Shown here in pieces: positions 60,735-64,000 of a DNA stretch of 64,000 nucleotides (position 1 is the first letter of the stretch; each line of letters begins with the position of its first letter). The translations under genes and the position numbers were made by a program. The DNA is from Scatophagus argus (lineage: Eukaryota; Chordata; Actinopteri; Scatophagidae): positions 10,779,902 to 10,843,901 of the forward strand of contig NC_058516.1 of assembly GCF_020382885.2 (NCBI RefSeq). Direction: 5' to 3'. The notes under the pieces were generated by a model. The model saw only the letters and a list, made by a program, of their open reading frames with translations. It did not search any database and had not been told where the DNA came from.

Positions 60735-62855
60735 CAAGAAAGCAAATTCTTTTTCAAAAATCATGACTCAAACTTTGGTAACGGCCTTGTCATTGGATAT
60801 GTTTTTAAGTGAAGACAACACCTCAGATGAGAGGTTCTTTAGAGATGTGCAAAAAGTGTGCAAGGGCAACACAGCATCAGTGAAACATTCACTGAGAACT
60901 TATTTTATATGTTTTCTGAAACATTAAACTGAAATAATAATGCCTTCCTAAGCTTTCACCAAAGTGCTTTTCTTGGTTTCTGAGTCCCATGCCGGATAGG
61001 ATTCATGTTCAAATAGTCATGACATTTACTCTATAAGATTCACTTTGGTAAAATATTTCTGGTTGAAAGTGACAAAATTTTATTTGAATTGCTCACCCCC
61101 ATGTTTGCAGACATAACTTTACGTGTGCCTTTGTGGTGCGGGTGAATGTGTGTTGACATTTATACGGAGCAAATCTTGCAGACATCTAGAAAAATCGACT
61201 TTGCTGAAAGGAAAAAAAAAAACAAAACAAAAAAAACAGCAGGAAGTCAATGGACCATGATGGTCATGCGCCAGGGAAGTGACATCAGAACTGCAATGTG
61301 GCAGTGCTGTTTCGCTTATTTCATTTAAATATTCTCCACTTTAGAGCAGGACTTTGAAAATTAAACTGCCAAACAGTTTTTTCCATTTTCATTTTAATAT
61401 GGTTTTAGAATGTGAAAATGAAAACTGGTATTGGTTTCATTACATTTTCGCTTTAATTTTTAGTCACATAACACACTTTAATTATAATGCTGTTTTGGAA
61501 TGACATTATCACTTTCAAATTCACATTATCATTTTAATAAAGTCACCTTTGAGCTTGCACAGATGAGAGATAAGACAATTTCGTTATTATTAGTGTGCTG
61601 TGTGTGCCAGATGAAGAAACCTGAATCGCTGCCTTTTATCTCACAGCCAAAACGCTGAAATTTGCTGGTGTACAAGGAAATAATAAAATGAAACAAACTT
61701 GGTTTCGTCATCCACATGCGTGTAATAGAATGAACATAAAAGTCCTGAGCCAAGTTAAAAAAAGAGATCTTTACTGTTGCGACATATTGCATGGGAACAT
61801 TGAAAACATTTGAATAATAAAACATGGTGTGTCGCAGTGATTTATGTTTAAAAAAAAACAAAAACTCCCACTTGTTTGTACTTCACAGCAATCTGCATTG
61901 ACAATCTTCCAACATCCTGTTTTACCCGATTCAAAAATGCAAATTAAAAAAAAACAAATACATTGAAACCTATTAGAACCATCAGCCATACTTGCAAAAA
62001 AAAAAAAAAAAAAAAAAGTTAAAAACAATATTTGGAATAAGAAATGATTCAGTCTTCAAGAAACAAAATTAGAGCAAACGCCTAAAACTTCTGAAGAAAT
62101 ATCGGTATCACGTTGACATCATGTGTTCCACATTCCATGTCTCCGTGGACAAAAAGACATTCAGTATAGCAGCGCATGAATCTCCCATCTGATCTCAATA
62201 ACATGTGCCTTCAGATATAAAACATTAAAAGTCTTAAGAGCCTCTCACACTCAGAGTCATCCCCAGCTTATCAAGGAAATTGTGTTAGGATGATACACTG
62301 AATCGTGGACATTCACAGTGTGTTCGCCCGAGGGGCTGGGTGTGAACACATGAAAACATTTTGAGCATGTGAAGTGCGGTCAGTTGACTCCTTAATTGAC
62401 AAACCGTTAATAACAAAGCGTACCAACCATCCTGGCACGAATGCTGTCGGTAAAGAACTGAGTCTCTTGCGGATGTGCAGGTGTCGTGCGGTTGTAGGCT
62501 TTGCATGATGAAACATGAATGTTCTCTGACTATCTTAATTAACTTTACTGAAGATGCCCTGTAATGCGTGAAATGGCGACTATTTCTAAACCAGATCAGA
62601 ACATAACACAATGAACTGTAGACACTCATATGGCATTGATACTTTTAACCCTTTTAAAAAGCATTTCCAGCAGGAGGAGGAGGAGGAGGAGCCTAAAGTC
62701 TCTTATGTAACTTCAGTACATTATGTTATAGCCTCTTTTCTTTTTTGACTTGAACTAAAACTAAACCTGCCTCAGCTATGCTGGCACTGGTTCACCCCAC
62801 AGACACATGTGGTCTTTTGTTTTCTGGCTGTTGCGTAACTGGTTGTTGCTGTTCC
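60735..62855. other. intergenic DNA, no gene seen
   Basis: AT-rich and free of recognisable coding exons, with A homopolymers at about 61209-61220 and 61996-62018, and an AGG/GGA trinucleotide array at 62674-62690. It could contain a 3' untranslated region of an unseen minus-strand gene, but nothing shows it. Confidence 0.45.
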
Positions 62856-62861
62856 CACTGC

Positions 62862-62955
62862 ATAAAAACCAGAGTGCGGCAGAAGGAAGTTTAACTTTAC
62901 AGATTATGTGCACTTTGGAAAAGGCTCTGGAACTTCACTGAAACTTTTCTGAAAG
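62862..62955 (+). promoter_or_regulatory. candidate TATA promoter and noncoding exon
   Basis: ATAAAAA at 62862-62868 is followed by a short segment ending TCTGAAAG|GTAAGTTC (62955), a strong splice donor. The spacing suits a TATA promoter with a first exon of about 60 bases. It lies just upstream of the third hydrolase 5' region and may drive a third gene beyond the window, or an unrelated gene. Confidence 0.35.
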
Positions 62956-63359
62956 GTAAGTTCACCATGTATTCTATTCATACCTAATGTATTCATAGAC
63001 TACTGAAGCATTTATTTATCACCTTATAGAACCTGACTGATTAAGAATGTATGAGTCAGCAATGTTTAAATCTTCTTCTTCTTCCTATTGTTCTTAGCAA
63101 GTAAGCTCACAGTAAGTGGGTCAGATTCAAGGAAGAACATTATGGTCACATTGTTAATATAAAAATATTAGTTTAGAAGCACCTACAGAGACAGGAAACC
63201 TGCAAGGCTCCAGAATGTTTTGTTTAAAGTAATATGATGAAGCTGATTGTTGACACGGATCATTAATATGTTCAACAATACCCTCCCAGCCTTCATGTTC
63301 TTTGGCAAGGAACAAAAAGTAAGAAACAAACCCCAATCAAACCAAAGCATATCCGTCAA

Positions 63360-63925
63360 GAGTTTTAGATGTTTCTGCATATGAAGAAACATTTCTCAGG
63401 AGGATTTTTGCCTGCTGTGCAACACCTCAGCGTCTGTTTGTCTTCCAAAAGGCGGCTCTTCAGGTCAGGGCAGTCAGCAGACGCCTCTTTGCCTCTCGAA
63501 GCAAACGACATCCGTAAGGATCTGAACACCAGATGAGAGTTTTACCCTTTTTCAATAGTAATTAGCTGCTTGTAATCTCCGAGCACAACGTCGAGATGTT
63601 TCAGATGCTTAAATACGACATGCAACCACAACTGCATTTTGACTTGCTGAAAGGGTTTGCACGACATGTTTCTATTGACTTAAATATGCCTCAAACTCTG
63701 CCACGCCCAATGGCTTTTCGAGCAAATTACATACTCATTTTACAAGGCGTGTTCAGACATCGTTCGATGTCCAGTATGTTCTGCTGCACACCTGAGATGC
63801 CAAACTACCCATATTTATGTCTCGCTGGGGGGGGTCAGAAAAACACATCCAAACTCCTTGATATGGGAGGCAAAAAGGTCCTCGATAATTCTTTACTTCA
63901 TGGGAGGATCATATTGTTGAATTAA
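63360..63925 (+). pseudogene. third hydrolase-array copy: 5' exon and intron 1 only
   Basis: The segment aligns with 52590-53190 of copy 1. Shared text includes TGCAACACCTCAGCGTCT, GGCTCTTCAGGTCAGGGCAG with TCAGCAGAC, CTCTGCCAC, GAGATGCCAAACTAC and CACATCCAAAC, in order. It therefore covers the promoter, noncoding exon 1 and the start of intron 1. Two control elements are changed: TTTAAAAGG of copy 1 reads TCCAAAAGG, and the donor CCAG|GTGAGG reads CCAG|ATGAGA (63531-63538). A GTAAGG inside the exon (63514-63519), shared with copy 1, might still serve as donor. Coding exons, if present, lie past the window end, so this may belong to a living third gene or a dead one. Confidence 0.65.
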
Positions 63926-64000
63926 AATGAAGCGTCGGAACGAGCAGACGTGCTTGTATATGCATGTGTAATCTGTGCTCTGCTCCAAATATTCAAAAAG

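Overview
This is teleost fish nuclear DNA. The genes have short exons with GT-AG introns, the intergenic and intronic DNA is rich in (CA)n/(TG)n microsatellites and teleost-type interspersed repeats, and nothing looks prokaryotic (no operons, no long open frames). The window lies on one chromosome arm and holds four complete or nearly complete protein-coding genes. All identifications rest on reading the translated exons by eye; no database search was possible.

Layout. (1) 1-18.4 kb: a gene-poor flank with no recognisable coding gene. It holds microsatellites, a probable CCAAT-box promoter near 11.2-11.7 kb, one unidentified decayed coding-like block near 12.4-12.65 kb and a DNA-transposon end near 15.6 kb. 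In human, the 3' side of ARHGEF7 faces SOX1, so this flank may carry sox1-type regulatory DNA (inference). (2) 18.4-34.3 kb, minus strand: arhgef7 (beta-PIX), complete. Twenty-one constitutive coding exons join in frame to 799 codons (CH, SH3, DH, PH, GIT-binding region, coiled coil, C-terminal DETNL PDZ ligand), plus an in-frame 159-bp cassette exon. (3) 34.3-38 kb: the divergent intergenic interval, with a repeat block and a likely ptk2b 5' exon. (4) 38.0-49.2 kb, plus strand: ptk2b (Pyk2), complete. Twenty-nine coding exons join in frame to 951 codons (FERM, tyrosine kinase, proline-rich linker, FAT), with a decayed Tc1-like element in the last intron. (5) 49.2-52.6 kb: intergenic, with weak coding-like remnants. 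(6) 53.5-56.6 kb and 58.2-60.7 kb, plus strand: two tandem inosine-uridine-type nucleoside hydrolase genes, each with seven coding exons of identical lengths (318 codons each) and a separate 5' noncoding exon. (7) 63.36-63.92 kb: a third copy of the promoter, exon 1 and intron 1 region of that family, with a damaged TATA box and damaged canonical splice donor. Its coding exons, if any, lie beyond the window.

How the genes relate. Beta-PIX and the FAK/Pyk2 family both bind the GIT/PKL scaffolds at focal adhesions, and here their genes are divergent neighbours about 3.7 kb apart (start codon to start codon). The nucleoside hydrolases belong to a purine/pyrimidine salvage family that mammals lack, and they form a local tandem array whose exons differ sharply in divergence, suggesting gene conversion.

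I saw no wholly new system. The most interesting signals are the third broken hydrolase 5' region, patchy conversion between the two hydrolases, the Cys-for-His change in their active site, dinucleotide repeats serving as splice-acceptor tracts in both large genes, the lost GRB2-type tyrosine motif in Pyk2, the unidentified coding-like block near 12.5 kb, and the CCAAT-box promoter with no assigned gene.
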